Positions 53,128-62,371 of a DNA stretch of 64,000 bases are shown one piece after another. Each line of letters starts with the position of its first letter. Position 1 is the stretch's first letter. The position numbers and the translations under genes were made by a program. The stretch comes from Cytophagales bacterium (GTDB lineage Bacteria; Bacteroidota; Bacteroidia; Cytophagales; 172606-1): contig JAUJMU010000012.1 of the NCBI GenBank assembly GCA_030446715.1, forward strand, positions 1 through 64,000, given 5' to 3'. Below the pieces are notes generated by a model. It had not been told where the DNA came from, did no database searches, and worked only from the letters and a program-made list of their open reading frames with translations.

Positions 53128-54162
53128 TCAGACATTTTCCTTCTGCCTGAGTGCCGAGAAGGTTTTCATGAATATTTCATAATCCATCAGATAGGATTGA
53201 TTATTCGCGTATTGGAGGTCCAGATTCTTACGCTCCAGATCCGTCATATTCTCCTGACCTCTTTTGGTTACCTGCCAGAGACCGGTTATGCCGGCCGGTG
53301 CCATAAAACGCAGGGCCCATTCGTCGGTGGTCAGATTTTCGGCTTCGTACAGGGGCAGCGGCCGGTTTCCTACCAGCGACATATCCCCCTGCAATACATT
53401 GAATAGCTGAGGAAGTTCGTCGAGGCTGGTATTCCGCAGGAATGCACCTAGTTTGGTGATCCGCGGGTCATTTTTGATCTTGATAAAGGAAGAATTGTTG
53501 TACTGATTCAGGTCAGTCAGCCGCTGCAGCTCCTGATCGGCATTAATCCGCATGGACCTGAATTTATAAAATTTGAAAATCTTATAATTATAACCAGCCC
53601 GCCGCGAGATATAGAGCACTGGTCCGGGAGAGTCCAGCTTGATCAGCAGGGCGATCAGAAGCAGAAAGGGAGATAAAATAAATAAAGCAGTACCGGAAAC
53701 AGCTATGTCAAACAGTCTTTTGAATAAAGGGATCCGGGGTACCTCGAATAGCTCGTCTGCCGGCCGGCCGTCAATAACTTTTGCCGTGCTGATGTACTGA
53801 AGGCGGTATTGAATTTCTTTGGCTTCCAGTGGAAGCAGGAAAAAGTCGTCTACCCCCAGAAAATGGGCTTTTTTCCTTATCTCGTTATTGTCAGTAGATG
53901 ACAGAATAATAAACTGTATAGCGGTGTGGAGTTGCAGTTCCTTCAGAATCAGGAACATGGCAAATGCATCTCCGTCCGGCAATTCGAAGTCGCATAGCAT
54001 GATATCCGGAATTCTTTTCTTGCTGTTCATATGATTGCTAAGCCACGATTGGGTTCTGGCGACATCCGGGAATGCAAGGCCAACGTATCCTGCGCCAATC
54101 AAATCCTGGCAAACAGACCTGCTATTGGTACCGATGAAGAGTATTTGCTTAGATGGAAGCAT
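53128..54162 (-). CDS. receiver-domain / priming sugar-phosphotransferase fusion
   Basis: 344 aa. Residues 1-125 fold like a CheY receiver: strand KQILFIG, phospho-acceptor candidate D58 in IPDIMLCDFELPDGDAF, IILSSTD, then LGVDDFFLLPLEAKE. The usual N-terminal acidic pair and the K of 'KP' are not conserved. Residues 145-344 are a PglC/WcaJ-type polyprenyl-phosphate sugar-1-phosphate transferase: membrane helix 150-175, FKFYKFRSMRINAD, DPRITKLGAFLRNTSLDELP QLFNVLQGDMSLVGNRP and PAGITGLWQV. This starts the repeat unit on undecaprenyl phosphate. The receiver replaces the N-terminal helices found in WbaP-type enzymes, and a stand-alone receiver gene lies just upstream. Confidence 0.92.
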   Translation of the reverse strand: MLPSKQILFIGTNSRSVCQDLIGAGYVGLAFPDVARTQSWLSNHMNSKKRIPDIMLCDFELPDGDAFAMFLILKELQLHTAIQFIILSSTDNNEIRKKAHFLGVDDFFLLPLEAKEIQYRLQYISTAKVIDGRPADELFEVPRIPLFKRLFDIAVSGTALFILSPFLLLIALLIKLDSPGPVLYISRRAGYNYKIFKFYKFRSMRINADQELQRLTDLNQYNNSSFIKIKNDPRITKLGAFLRNTSLDELPQLFNVLQGDMSLVGNRPLPLYEAENLTTDEWALRFMAPAGITGLWQVTKRGQENMTDLERKNLDLQYANNQSYLMDYEIFMKTFSALRQKENV

Positions 54163-54215
54163 GACTGGGTGAATGATGGATTGAATATTGACCAGCCAAC
54201 CGGACGCTGATCCGG

Positions 54216-54614
54216 CTAGGCGTAGTAAGCAGAAATGGCATTATCGATTTTTTCCTTCAGTATTTCCGGATTGAATGGCTTCTGGAATATTCCCGATACG
54301 CCCTCACCTTCAAGCATCCCGATCACTTCCGAAAGATTACAGCCTGATATCACAAATACAGGAATATGCTTGTAGAGGCCGCTTTTCTTCAGGTTCCTGA
54401 TGAGTTCCAGTCCGTCGACATAAGGCATAAGGATATCCGTCAGAACCAGATCCGGCATGTCTTCCTTGATAGCAGCCAACGCTTCCAGTCCATTGGCGGC
54501 GGTACGGACATTGTAGCTTGATTTGAGAATATTGTAGAGTAGCCTTCTCAGATGGATATTGTCTTCTACCACCAAAACTGTGTGCCTGAGTGACTGGCTG
54601 GAAGTTTTAAACAT
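54216..54614 (-). CDS. stand-alone response regulator receiver (CheY-like)
   Basis: 132 aa with all receiver residues: acidic pair E17/D18 in LVVEDN, phospho-acceptor D60 in LVLTDILMPYVDG, S90 in VFVISG and K112 in QKPF. No output domain. First gene of the EPS run, 53 bases before the receiver/sugar-transferase fusion, so it probably serves that locus by protein-protein contact. The cognate kinase is not in the window. Confidence 0.93.
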   Translation of the reverse strand: MFKTSSQSLRHTVLVVEDNIHLRRLLYNILKSSYNVRTAANGLEALAAIKEDMPDLVLTDILMPYVDGLELIRNLKKSGLYKHIPVFVISGCNLSEVIGMLEGEGVSGIFQKPFNPEILKEKIDNAISAYYA

Positions 54615-56105
54615 ATATGTGCTGGTATTAGTACGCTTTTAGAGTACTGTAAAAGTTGATGATTGAAATGCAAAAAGCCGGAAGTCAGGTAGTATTCAAA
54701 AGGGCTACTCACATCTTTAAAGTCCAGACTATTCGGGTTAAAGACCAGAAAGAGATAACCCGGATCTATATTCCCACGGCTTTCTGAAAATGACAGACAG
54801 AAAGCTATAGGTAAGGATGCTCAGTCAGAGGCTGAATCCGGTAACAGAACTAATTTTGATGTACTAGCCAAAGATTTATTTTATTTTTTACTCTGCAGAA
54901 CTTATAAACACAAAAAAAGAGTTTCAGATGCTGTTAAAAGTGCTTTTCAGATGTTACCCGATTTCCTGTTACGTTATGAAAAAGTCGTTAAAACAGCATT
55001 CAAACCACTATTAGTGACCATTGCCAAAATATGTTGATTTCCTACACCACACTGGCGCAGTATATGCTCGTAAAGCCTGCCGGTATTACCTGCAAACGTT
55101 ACTTGCAAAAATCCAAAAGTTTGTATGCCTTTTGATTGTCTTCCCATCAGTTTATCCCACGGTTGCCTGTCACTGGGAGTTGCCGGAATGCTATCATAAA
55201 AGTACGCAGGATCGTAAATATTGGCTTTTAATCTCGATCAATATAACAAATAAGGCGTTAAATAATCAAATTTGAAAGACAAATTCAGAGATTATGTTTT
55301 TGTGAATTTTTTTATTGCCCGAATAATAATACAATTTAGCTGTTAAATTATATTATATTTTCAGTGAGTTTATTACCCTTCGGAAAAGCCGATTTTCTGC
55401 CTGTTTCCTACATGGTGGCAAGTAACTTTCACCGGCTGAATCTGACGCAAATCTTACACGTAACACACCTTTATACATATCAGGTGATAAAAGTAAATCG
55501 GATTGTTAATATTTAAGCTGTCTTATCCGAAAAGCAGGTTTTTTGGGGCATCAGGCTGGTTTCGCCGACAATTAGGTATTTGCTGTGGCAAAGGAGCGTA
55601 ACACCAGGGGGCACTTTCAACTCAGATGGCGACGGGCACTTTCCTTCAGCCAACGCTGGTCCTTTACACAATGGAGTGCCTTTAAACCTATCCGGAGTCA
55701 TATGAGTATGGTTCGTAGCAGATAACTCCACTTCACCCATCAAAATATTACCAAAAGGAATTGCATGAAGCGTTGAAAACAGCTGGAAATTGGTTTAGCT
55801 GAGAAATACTTTTGTTTGGCATGTTCTCCGGTGGGGTCAACTGCTTTTCAGCCTCCTTGTGAGCTGATGGTCAATAGGAGCCTATTGCAAAATCTGATTT
55901 AACGCCTGCAGGCTTTTTAGTGAAAATGTAGAATGGGAAAAGAAATAAACACAATGTTAAATTTGTTATTTATCTGGAAAAAGTTGCATATTGTCAGGTG
56001 AAGCTTTTTGTTTAAAGAAAGAATTATATGCTTTGGGAGTTCAGGGAATTCTCCTCCGGTAACTGCGCTACGGTTTTTATTCTATAGAATTATTGGTTAT
56101 TGAAT
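54615..56105. other. 1.49-kb noncoding region
   Basis: AT-rich spacer between the divergent EPS operon (minus) and the sugar ABC operon (plus). Open frames at 55021-55275 (plus) and 55513-55743 (minus) have no motif, poor codon character and no family resemblance; I do not call them. No tRNA or clear terminator seen. Promoters of both flanking operons should be here but I find no exact TTTG-N19-TAnnTTTG match. Confidence 0.5.
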
Positions 56106-57578
56106 ATGCACTTACAGCTGGCAGGCATCAGCAAGTTTTTCCCGGGGGTAAAGGCACTGGACAATATCCGCTTTGATCTGCTGCCCGGAGAAGTGCATGC
56201 CATATGCGGTGAAAACGGGGCGGGCAAAAGCACCCTGATGAACATCCTGGCTGGCAACCTCCAGCCGGATAAGGGACAGATTCTCCTGAACGAACAACCG
56301 GTCAGAATCGCCAACCCGGTACATGCAGCCAGTCTGGGCATTGCGATTGTGTACCAGCAGTTGAGCCTCGTGGATACGCTGTCGGTGGCTGAAAACATTT
56401 TTGCCAATACCCAACCCCGCAACCACTGGGGCATTATTGACCGGGCCGCTCTGCTGGGCCAGACCCGGCAACTGCTGGAAAATCTGCAGTTGCAGTCCAT
56501 CCAGCCCCAAATCCTGGTGGGAGACTTGTCGCAGGGGCAGAAGCAGATGGTGGAGGTAGCCAAAGCCTTATCCAAACACCCGGCTATTCTCATTCTCGAT
56601 GAGCCCACCGCATCCATTACTGAACGCGAAGCGGGCACACTCTTTGCCATCATCCGGCAATTAAAGGATTCCGGGAAATCGGTAATTTATATTTCGCACC
56701 GGATGCAGGAGATTTTCGGAATTGCCGACCGGATCACCGTGCTGAAGGACGGTCAGTATCAGGGCACCCAAGCCATTGCAGAAGTTACACCTACCGACCT
56801 GATCCGGATGATGGTGGGCCGCGACCTTGAGGCTTCTGACGGACCGTCGGCGGCAACCAGAGAAGAACTCCTGAGGGTGAAGGACCTTTCGGGAAATGGC
56901 TTCAGCCAGATCACATTTACCCTGCACCGGGGAGAGATTCTGGGAATGGCCGGACTGGTAGGGGCCGGCCGTACCGAAATTGCCCAAACCCTGTTTGGCT
57001 ACCTTCCCCGCCGGTCGGGTGAGGTCTGGCTGAAAGGCCGGCTGCTCCGGGTAAGCCATCCCCGGGAGGCCATCCGGGCCGGTCTGGGTTACCTGCCCGA
57101 AGACCGGAAATCGCAGGGTCTGTTTATGGACAAATCCTTGACCGACAATATCATCGCGGCCAACTTCCGGGCTGCCCGGCCGGGCAATTGGTTTGATTCC
57201 TCAGTGGCCCGTGAACTGGCGCAGTCATACCGGGAAAAACTGCGGATCGTGACCCCGGATGTGGAGCAGGACGTGCTGCACCTGAGTGGCGGCAACCAGC
57301 AGAAGGTAGTGCTGGCCCGCTGGCTGCTGGCCGACCCCGACGTGCTGATCGTGGATGAACCAACGCACGGCATTGATGTAGGCGCAAAAGCAGAAATTTA
57401 TCGGCTGCTCCGGCAACTCGCCGCTCAGGGTAAAGGCATTATATTGATCTCCAGCGAGTTGCCGGAAGTGCTGGCACTTGCCGACCGGATACTGGTCCTG
57501 CGGGAGGGCACCCTCGCCGGCGAGTTGCCGGGCCGCGGCACCACCGAAGAAGAAGTCATGGCCCTTGCTGCCTGCTAA
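56106..57578 (+). CDS. rbsA: sugar ABC transporter ATPase, RbsA/MglA type
   Basis: 490 aa with two nucleotide-binding domains. NBD1: Walker A GENGAGKST (35-43), signature LSQGQKQMVEVAKALSKHPA, Walker B ILILDEPTAS. NBD2: the typical degenerate Walker A GLVGAGRTEIAQTLFG, intact signature LSGGNQQKVVLARWLLADPD and VLIVDEPTHGIDVGAKAEIY. This is the CUT2 class that imports ribose, xylose, galactose and similar sugars. Start is ATG at 56106; the frame opens with a TTG two codons earlier. It is followed 12 bases later by the permease gene. The substrate cannot be told from the sequence, so 'rbs' is a class label. Confidence 0.92.
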   Translation: MHLQLAGISKFFPGVKALDNIRFDLLPGEVHAICGENGAGKSTLMNILAGNLQPDKGQILLNEQPVRIANPVHAASLGIAIVYQQLSLVDTLSVAENIFANTQPRNHWGIIDRAALLGQTRQLLENLQLQSIQPQILVGDLSQGQKQMVEVAKALSKHPAILILDEPTASITEREAGTLFAIIRQLKDSGKSVIYISHRMQEIFGIADRITVLKDGQYQGTQAIAEVTPTDLIRMMVGRDLEASDGPSAATREELLRVKDLSGNGFSQITFTLHRGEILGMAGLVGAGRTEIAQTLFGYLPRRSGEVWLKGRLLRVSHPREAIRAGLGYLPEDRKSQGLFMDKSLTDNIIAANFRAARPGNWFDSSVARELAQSYREKLRIVTPDVEQDVLHLSGGNQQKVVLARWLLADPDVLIVDEPTHGIDVGAKAEIYRLLRQLAAQGKGIILISSELPEVLALADRILVLREGTLAGELPGRGTTEEEVMALAAC

Positions 57579-57590
57579 CCAAAAGAGAAT

Positions 57591-58601
57591 ATGGAAACCC
57601 AGACCTATACCAATCCTGCAAAGCTGACGGGACCGCAGCCTGAAAAGAGCCGCCTCCGGATGGACAAACTCCTGCAGGACCGGGTGTATTCGCTCAGTAT
57701 TACCATTGTCGTGATCTGCATTGTGGCCAGTGTGGTATTCCCGCAGAACTTCCCGACGTTCGAAAACCTGAGTCAGCTGCTGCTCAACCTGTCCATTGAT
57801 ACCATTGTGGCAGTCGGGATGATGCTGCTGCTGATCTCCGGCATGTTTGATCTGTCGGTGGGGTCAATGGTGGCCTTTGCCGGTGGCCTGACTGCCAACC
57901 TGATGTATTTCCACGGCTTCCCGGTGCCGCTGGCCATCACCATTGGTCTGCTCAGTGCCCTGCTGGTCGGTTGGGTTAACGGCTACCTGATTGCGTATCA
58001 GGGCATCAACCCGATGATTCAGACGCTGGCCATGCTGGGTATTCTCCGGGGCGGTGCCCTGCTGGTGGCGGGGGCCGGTATTCAGAATCTGCCGTACTGG
58101 TTCAACGCCATCGGGCAGTCGCGGCTGCTCGGCATTCAGATGCCCGTCTGGTACATGCTCCTGACCGTTGCTGTATTCAGCTTTCTGGTGAACAGGACAA
58201 TTTTTTTCCGCCGCTACTACTACATCGGCGGCAACGCCAAAGCCGCTGAACTATCGGGCATTGAGGTAAAGAAAATGAAGCAGTTTGCGTTCATTTTATC
58301 AGCAGTGCTGGCCGCCGTTGCGGGCATCCTGCTTACCTCCCGTTTGGGTGCAGCCATGTCAACGCTGGGCCGGGGTCTGGAACTGCGGGTGATTACGGCA
58401 GCCATTCTGGGCGGAGCCAGCCTGACTGGTGGGGTGGGTAAAATCGTGGGAGCCCTGCTGGGTGCCTTGTTTATGGGAATTGTGGCCAATATCATGATCA
58501 TTGCCCGTATTTCGGGACTTTGGCAGGAAATCATCCTTGGCCTGATCCTTATTTCGGCAGTCTGGCTGGATCTTTACCTGATCCGCCGGAGCCGGGCCTG
58601 A
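57591..58601 (+). CDS. rbsC: sugar ABC transporter permease, RbsC type
   Basis: 336 aa with ~10 membrane helices. The conserved CUT2 permease segments are present: SIDTIVAVGMMLLLISGMFD LSVGSMVAFAGG, NGYLIAYQGINPMIQTLAML GILRGGALL, the YYIGGNAKAAELSGIEVKKM KQFAFILSAVLAAVAGILLT SRLG and LELRVITAAILGGASLTGGV GKIVGALLGAL. Together with the ATPase and binding protein on either side it forms a complete importer. 63 bases before the binding-protein frame. Confidence 0.94.
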   Translation: METQTYTNPAKLTGPQPEKSRLRMDKLLQDRVYSLSITIVVICIVASVVFPQNFPTFENLSQLLLNLSIDTIVAVGMMLLLISGMFDLSVGSMVAFAGGLTANLMYFHGFPVPLAITIGLLSALLVGWVNGYLIAYQGINPMIQTLAMLGILRGGALLVAGAGIQNLPYWFNAIGQSRLLGIQMPVWYMLLTVAVFSFLVNRTIFFRRYYYIGGNAKAAELSGIEVKKMKQFAFILSAVLAAVAGILLTSRLGAAMSTLGRGLELRVITAAILGGASLTGGVGKIVGALLGALFMGIVANIMIIARISGLWQEIILGLILISAVWLDLYLIRRSRA

Positions 58602-58700
58602 GACACCTCTGGCGGTGGCACGTAAGTAGGGAGGTAATTTTAAATGACGGATGCTGACTTTTGAATGAACTGCCGGTCGGCAACAAAAAATACTAAGCCA

Positions 58701-59726
58701 ATGAAAAAGCCGCCTTTTCTCCTCTGCGTTTGTACTCTTTTCCTCAGTGTTCTGAATTCCTGTGAGCTGCCGCCCCGCGACGGAAGCGCCGGCGTGCAGA
58801 ATGCCAACATAGCCACCATGGAAGCCGGTGCCGTCAATCCCAACGAGGAGTACGTGATGATCACTACCGCCATCAATATGCCGATGTACGTCAACCACGA
58901 CCAGGCGGCTTTCAGAAGGTGGGGCGAACAGATGGGGGTAAAAGTTTCCATTCTCGGGCCGGCAGAGTGGGACGTGCCCGCGCAGATCGAGACCATCGAG
59001 CAGGTAATTGCCTCGCGGCCGGCTGGTTTGCTGATCAACGGTACTGATCCCGGTATTGCCCAGGCAATCAACAAAGCCGTGGAAGCCGGCATCCCGACGG
59101 TGGTGTATGATTCGGATGTGCCCGGTTCAGAACGACACGCCTTTCTGGGCACCGACTGGTACCAGATCGGCCAGATGCAGGGCGAAGAGATGGCAAGGCT
59201 GACCGGGGGAAAAGGAAAAGTAGCTTACATGGGCATTCTGGGTCTGACCAACATGGAAGACGGTTTCCGGGGCCTGCTGGACGTGCTGAAAAAGTACCCC
59301 GGCATCCGGGTAGTGGGCAGGTACGATGACAAAGCCAGCGTAGAACTCGCCGCCCGGATCACCTCCGATCTGCTGGCCGCCCACCCCGATATTGCCGGTA
59401 TCTGCGGTTTTGACTCCAACTCCGGACCGGGCATTGCCCTGGCAGTGAAGGAAGCCGGCAAGGTGGGCAAAGTGAAAATCACCACCGTGGACTGGGAGCC
59501 CGAACACCTGCTGCTGGTCCGGGATGGAGTGATCCAGATGCTGGCCGGTCAAAAAAGAGAACTTTTTACCTGGTACGGAGCACAGTTTCTCTACGACATG
59601 GTACACCGTACCAACCGCCTTTCGGGCAACGATGCACAGTCTGGTATTTCCAACGTCCCCACTTCCGTAAATACGGGTTTGCTGCGCATAACCCGCGAAA
59701 ATGTAGGCCAGTTTCTGAAAAGATAA
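58701..59726 (+). CDS. rbsB: sugar-binding lipoprotein of the ABC transporter, RbsB type
   Basis: 341 aa from ATG 58701. The signal MKKPPFLLCVCTLFLSVLNS ends in a lipobox LNSC, so the protein should be lipid-anchored, as usual for Bacteroidota. The periplasmic-binding-protein fold (Peripla_BP_4) is plain: ITTAINMPMYVNHDQAAFRR WGEQMGVKVSILGP, ETIEQVIASRPAGLLINGTD PGIAQAINKAVEAGIPTVVY DSDVPGS, GKGKVAYMGILGLTNMEDGF RG, HPDIAGICGFDSNSGPGIAL AVKEAGKVGKVKITTVDWEP. Last gene of the transporter operon; no kinase, isomerase or LacI-type regulator is adjacent, so the substrate is open. Confidence 0.93.
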   Translation: MKKPPFLLCVCTLFLSVLNSCELPPRDGSAGVQNANIATMEAGAVNPNEEYVMITTAINMPMYVNHDQAAFRRWGEQMGVKVSILGPAEWDVPAQIETIEQVIASRPAGLLINGTDPGIAQAINKAVEAGIPTVVYDSDVPGSERHAFLGTDWYQIGQMQGEEMARLTGGKGKVAYMGILGLTNMEDGFRGLLDVLKKYPGIRVVGRYDDKASVELAARITSDLLAAHPDIAGICGFDSNSGPGIALAVKEAGKVGKVKITTVDWEPEHLLLVRDGVIQMLAGQKRELFTWYGAQFLYDMVHRTNRLSGNDAQSGISNVPTSVNTGLLRITRENVGQFLKR

Positions 59727-59997
59727 CGGGCACCCTGCCCCGGAAAAGCTGCATCAGCACCACTGCTTTCTTGCCCTTCAACGGTGGCACCGGCTTACCT
59801 ATATCTCACGCCGGTGCAAAACCCGACCTGCAATCCTTCCGTAAGAAAAGACCGGGCACCCGGTGAGCCGCCGGCAGTAGAAGGGAAAGTTTTGTATCGG
59901 ATGACTTAGGTTTAGGCCGGCTGCCGTGCGGTAAAGGGGTGATCTGTGGCAAACTGAACTTTCCATTGACGGAATTTTGAACGAAAAGAGAAAGTTT

Positions 59998-60471
59998 ATG
60001 AATGCAAAAAAATTGATTTCCCATGTCACCTGCAGCGCCGTTTTTATGGCAATGGTGGCTTGCGGACAGACCCAGCATACGGAGCAGGCCTCCCTCATCG
60101 CACAGCAGGAGCCCGAACCTTATGTTCAGGAAGGCGTGGCTTCTTACTACGCCCCGTCCCTTACCGGCACGAAAATGGCCAACGGGAAGCCCTATCACCC
60201 CTCCAAAATGATTGCCGCCCACAAGCGTTTGCCGCTGGGAACAAAAGTAAAGGTGGTAAACCCCGATAATGACAGCAGCGTAGTGGTGACCATTGCCGAC
60301 CGGGGGCCGTACGTGGGACGGCGCATCATTGACTTGTCAAGGGCAGCGGCCCGGGAACTTGATTTTATCAGGGACGGCAAAACCAACGTGATTGTTGAAG
60401 TAGTGCAGCCGGCTGAAGGTTACTCAATCAGCGATTCGGTGGCAACTGACCGGATTGTGACCAATTATTAA
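59998..60471 (+). CDS. rlpA: RlpA-like double-psi beta-barrel lipoprotein
   Basis: 157 aa. The signal KKLISHVTCSAVFMAMVACG carries a lipobox (MVAC). The RlpA/DPBB domain follows: EGVASYYAPSLTGTKMANGK PYHPSKMIAAHKRLPLGTKV KVVNPDNDSSVVVTIADRGP YVGRRIIDLSRAAARELDFI. The GVASYY, AAHKRLPLGT, DRGP and IIDLS.AAA motifs are those of the septal lytic transglycosylase RlpA; the catalytic Asp is in IADRGP. No SPOR domain is attached. ATG at 59998 chosen over 59977 as it starts the signal peptide. The 271 bases before it hold no gene. Confidence 0.9.
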   Translation: MNAKKLISHVTCSAVFMAMVACGQTQHTEQASLIAQQEPEPYVQEGVASYYAPSLTGTKMANGKPYHPSKMIAAHKRLPLGTKVKVVNPDNDSSVVVTIADRGPYVGRRIIDLSRAAARELDFIRDGKTNVIVEVVQPAEGYSISDSVATDRIVTNY

Positions 60472-60583
60472 GTAGTTGTTGGTTGTTTGTTGTCCGGTAA
60501 ATAAAAAGCTGAGGATCAACTCTTTACTAAGAGAACTGTACCGGGTTGCTTTTGTCCGGGTACCCAAAGTTAAATTATCAACC

Positions 60584-60624
60584 AAAGCTGTAAGGGCTAT
60601 CCGTCGGGTTGCCCTTACAGCTTT
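60584..60624. terminator. bidirectional hairpin between rlpA and carotenoid oxygenase gene
   Basis: Perfect 14-bp stem AAAGCTGTAAGGGC (60584-60597) / GCCCTTACAGCTTT (60611-60624) with a 13-base loop; short A- and T-runs flank it on both sides, so it can end transcripts from either direction. The stop codon of the minus-strand gene (60615-60617) lies inside the right arm. Confidence 0.8.
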
Positions 60625-62045
60625 TCTGACCACGTGCCATGAAATCCCAATGGCAAGGCGTGGGGCAGGGCCGCTTCTGCGATTACCTCAAGGGTCCGGG
60701 CGTCCATTGCCAGCAGCCTGGTTTTCTGCTGGTGCATATCAAACAGCAGCGTGAGCAGCCAGCCTTCATCTTCAGCCCCTCCCGGTTTTGGCACCATCAG
60801 CGGTTCGCCGGGAATATGGGGGTAAAAATCTCTTGACAGGGTTTGCCGGGTCTGGCAATCCACTTTTATCGTTTCGTGCAGCAGGGGCTGGCGGAGGGCC
60901 GGGTCGGCACCCATGGCCCACACGTACCGGTAGGGGCGGCCGCTGTAGCCGGGATTGATGGACGGGAGTTCCATCTGAAAATGAGACAACGCTTCCTCCT
61001 GCACGGTACTTGTCTTCATCCCGATGGTGTAACGGGTAAGCGTAGCGCCGGCCACCACCGAGTCGCCTTCCGTAGGCTGACCGATTTCGGCCATGTTCGG
61101 AAAGTCATCCAGCCGCAGGGCGTCCACCAGCAGCGTGTCGCCGGCTTCGTAGCCGTTGGCAAAATGAAAAACGAAGCAGTAACCCGCCTCGTAAGTTTGC
61201 GTTCCGCTGCCATCCACCACCCAAATCAGGGTCTGGTGGCCCTTCCGGCCGCTGATCGAATCAACCGGTGACTTCATTCCGGCAAAAGTTTTCACCATGT
61301 CGAAAGCAACCGGCGTAATGAAGTAAATCTGCTTTTTCCCCTCCGTCAGCACAAAGTCGTGCACAAAAGTCAGGTCCGGGAGGTCGTGGGCCTCCGGTGG
61401 CCAGGCTTTGCCTTCGGGAGCAACCCGGTAGGTCACCAGCCGCTGTTTCTTGCCGGCCAGTACGCCGAAGTTGTACAGTTCACCCGTACCGGGGTGGATC
61501 TTCGGGTGCGCCGAAAAGGGCAACTCCGGATTAATCAGCTGATCAAACCACGAGAACTGGTTCTGCAGGATGCCGTCGTAGTCAAACCGGCTTTGCGTCT
61601 GGAGAGTGTCCGGGTGAATCAGATGAGGCAAGCCGCCTTCCCAGAGGGCCAGCAGCCTGCCGCCGTGCCACACTACATTGGTATTGGCCGCGTTCTTGAA
61701 GCGCATCCGCATAAAATTACGGGCAAAGCCTCCCGGCAGATTGGTGCCAAAGCTCCGGTACAGCATTTTGCCGGCCTTTTCCTCCTCCAGAAATTCGCGG
61801 GTACGCACGTAGCGGTTCGAGTAGAAGACCTTGCCACCCGTCAGGTGAAAGCGACTCACCATTCCGTCGCCGTCAAAAGGATGCTGGTATGGTACGCCGT
61901 GGTGTACCATGCGACCCGTGCCGTTGCGGAAAAGGTAACCGCTCAGCTCTTCCGGAAAGGAGCCGGCAACCACAGGCAGCTCCTCGTTTTCGTACTCTTT
62001 TTCGACAAGTTTTGTCGCTTCAAGATAGGTATCAATCAATGCCAT
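60615..62045 (-). CDS. carotenoid oxygenase (RPE65 family)
   Basis: 476 aa, typical length. Non-haem iron enzymes of this family cleave double bonds of carotenoids or related compounds. The four iron-binding histidines fit H180 (FSAHPKIHP), H229 (TFVHDFVLT), H294 (VFHFANGYE) and H469 (GFHGTW). Other family blocks: GSFPEELSGYLFRNGTGRMV at the N-terminus, HPFDGDGMVSRFHL, and NTNVVWHGGRLLALWEGGLP. No signal peptide, so cytoplasmic. It is convergent with rlpA and shares a terminator. Substrate unknown; no carotenoid biosynthesis genes are in the window. Confidence 0.92.
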   Translation of the reverse strand: MALIDTYLEATKLVEKEYENEELPVVAGSFPEELSGYLFRNGTGRMVHHGVPYQHPFDGDGMVSRFHLTGGKVFYSNRYVRTREFLEEEKAGKMLYRSFGTNLPGGFARNFMRMRFKNAANTNVVWHGGRLLALWEGGLPHLIHPDTLQTQSRFDYDGILQNQFSWFDQLINPELPFSAHPKIHPGTGELYNFGVLAGKKQRLVTYRVAPEGKAWPPEAHDLPDLTFVHDFVLTEGKKQIYFITPVAFDMVKTFAGMKSPVDSISGRKGHQTLIWVVDGSGTQTYEAGYCFVFHFANGYEAGDTLLVDALRLDDFPNMAEIGQPTEGDSVVAGATLTRYTIGMKTSTVQEEALSHFQMELPSINPGYSGRPYRYVWAMGADPALRQPLLHETIKVDCQTRQTLSRDFYPHIPGEPLMVPKPGGAEDEGWLLTLLFDMHQQKTRLLAMDARTLEVIAEAALPHALPLGFHGTWSEKL

Positions 62046-62371
62046 ACATTATTTGCTTTGCCAACGACGGGTACAGTATAGTATACACTCAGTTTCGGGT
62101 AAACCGGGCACCAGGTACCCGCTTGCCCCGGAGGAGTTCAGGGAACAGATTTTAGTATTTGAATTGAATTTCAGGCAACTGGCGGATTTACGTTATACAT
62201 CGGCTGTTGCCAAAATGTTTGCTCTGGCACCGGGTATTTGTCACAGACTGGCAAAGCTACAGGGGAGAAGCAGCCCTATTTTGGAGTAAAGTAGTCTCAA
62301 AACCTACTCCGGGGTGTATTGGCGTCTGGTTATGCGTATTTTAGCGTTAGTAACACTTCTCTGTACCCACC
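62046..62371. other. 326-bp intergenic region
   Basis: Divergent spacer between the carotenoid oxygenase and the following gene. I see no RNA gene or clear promoter. An ATG at 62332 opens a 45-codon frame starting MRILALVTLLCTHLAAF, which looks like a signal peptide but ends at a stop near 62470; it may be the true start if a frameshift exists. Confidence 0.4.

Noticed and set aside
55021-55275. 84-codon plus-strand frame in the long spacer
   Set aside because: Composition and context do not support coding.
55513-55743. 76-codon minus-strand frame in the long spacer
   Set aside because: No motif, no start signal, no neighbour logic; not enough to call a gene.
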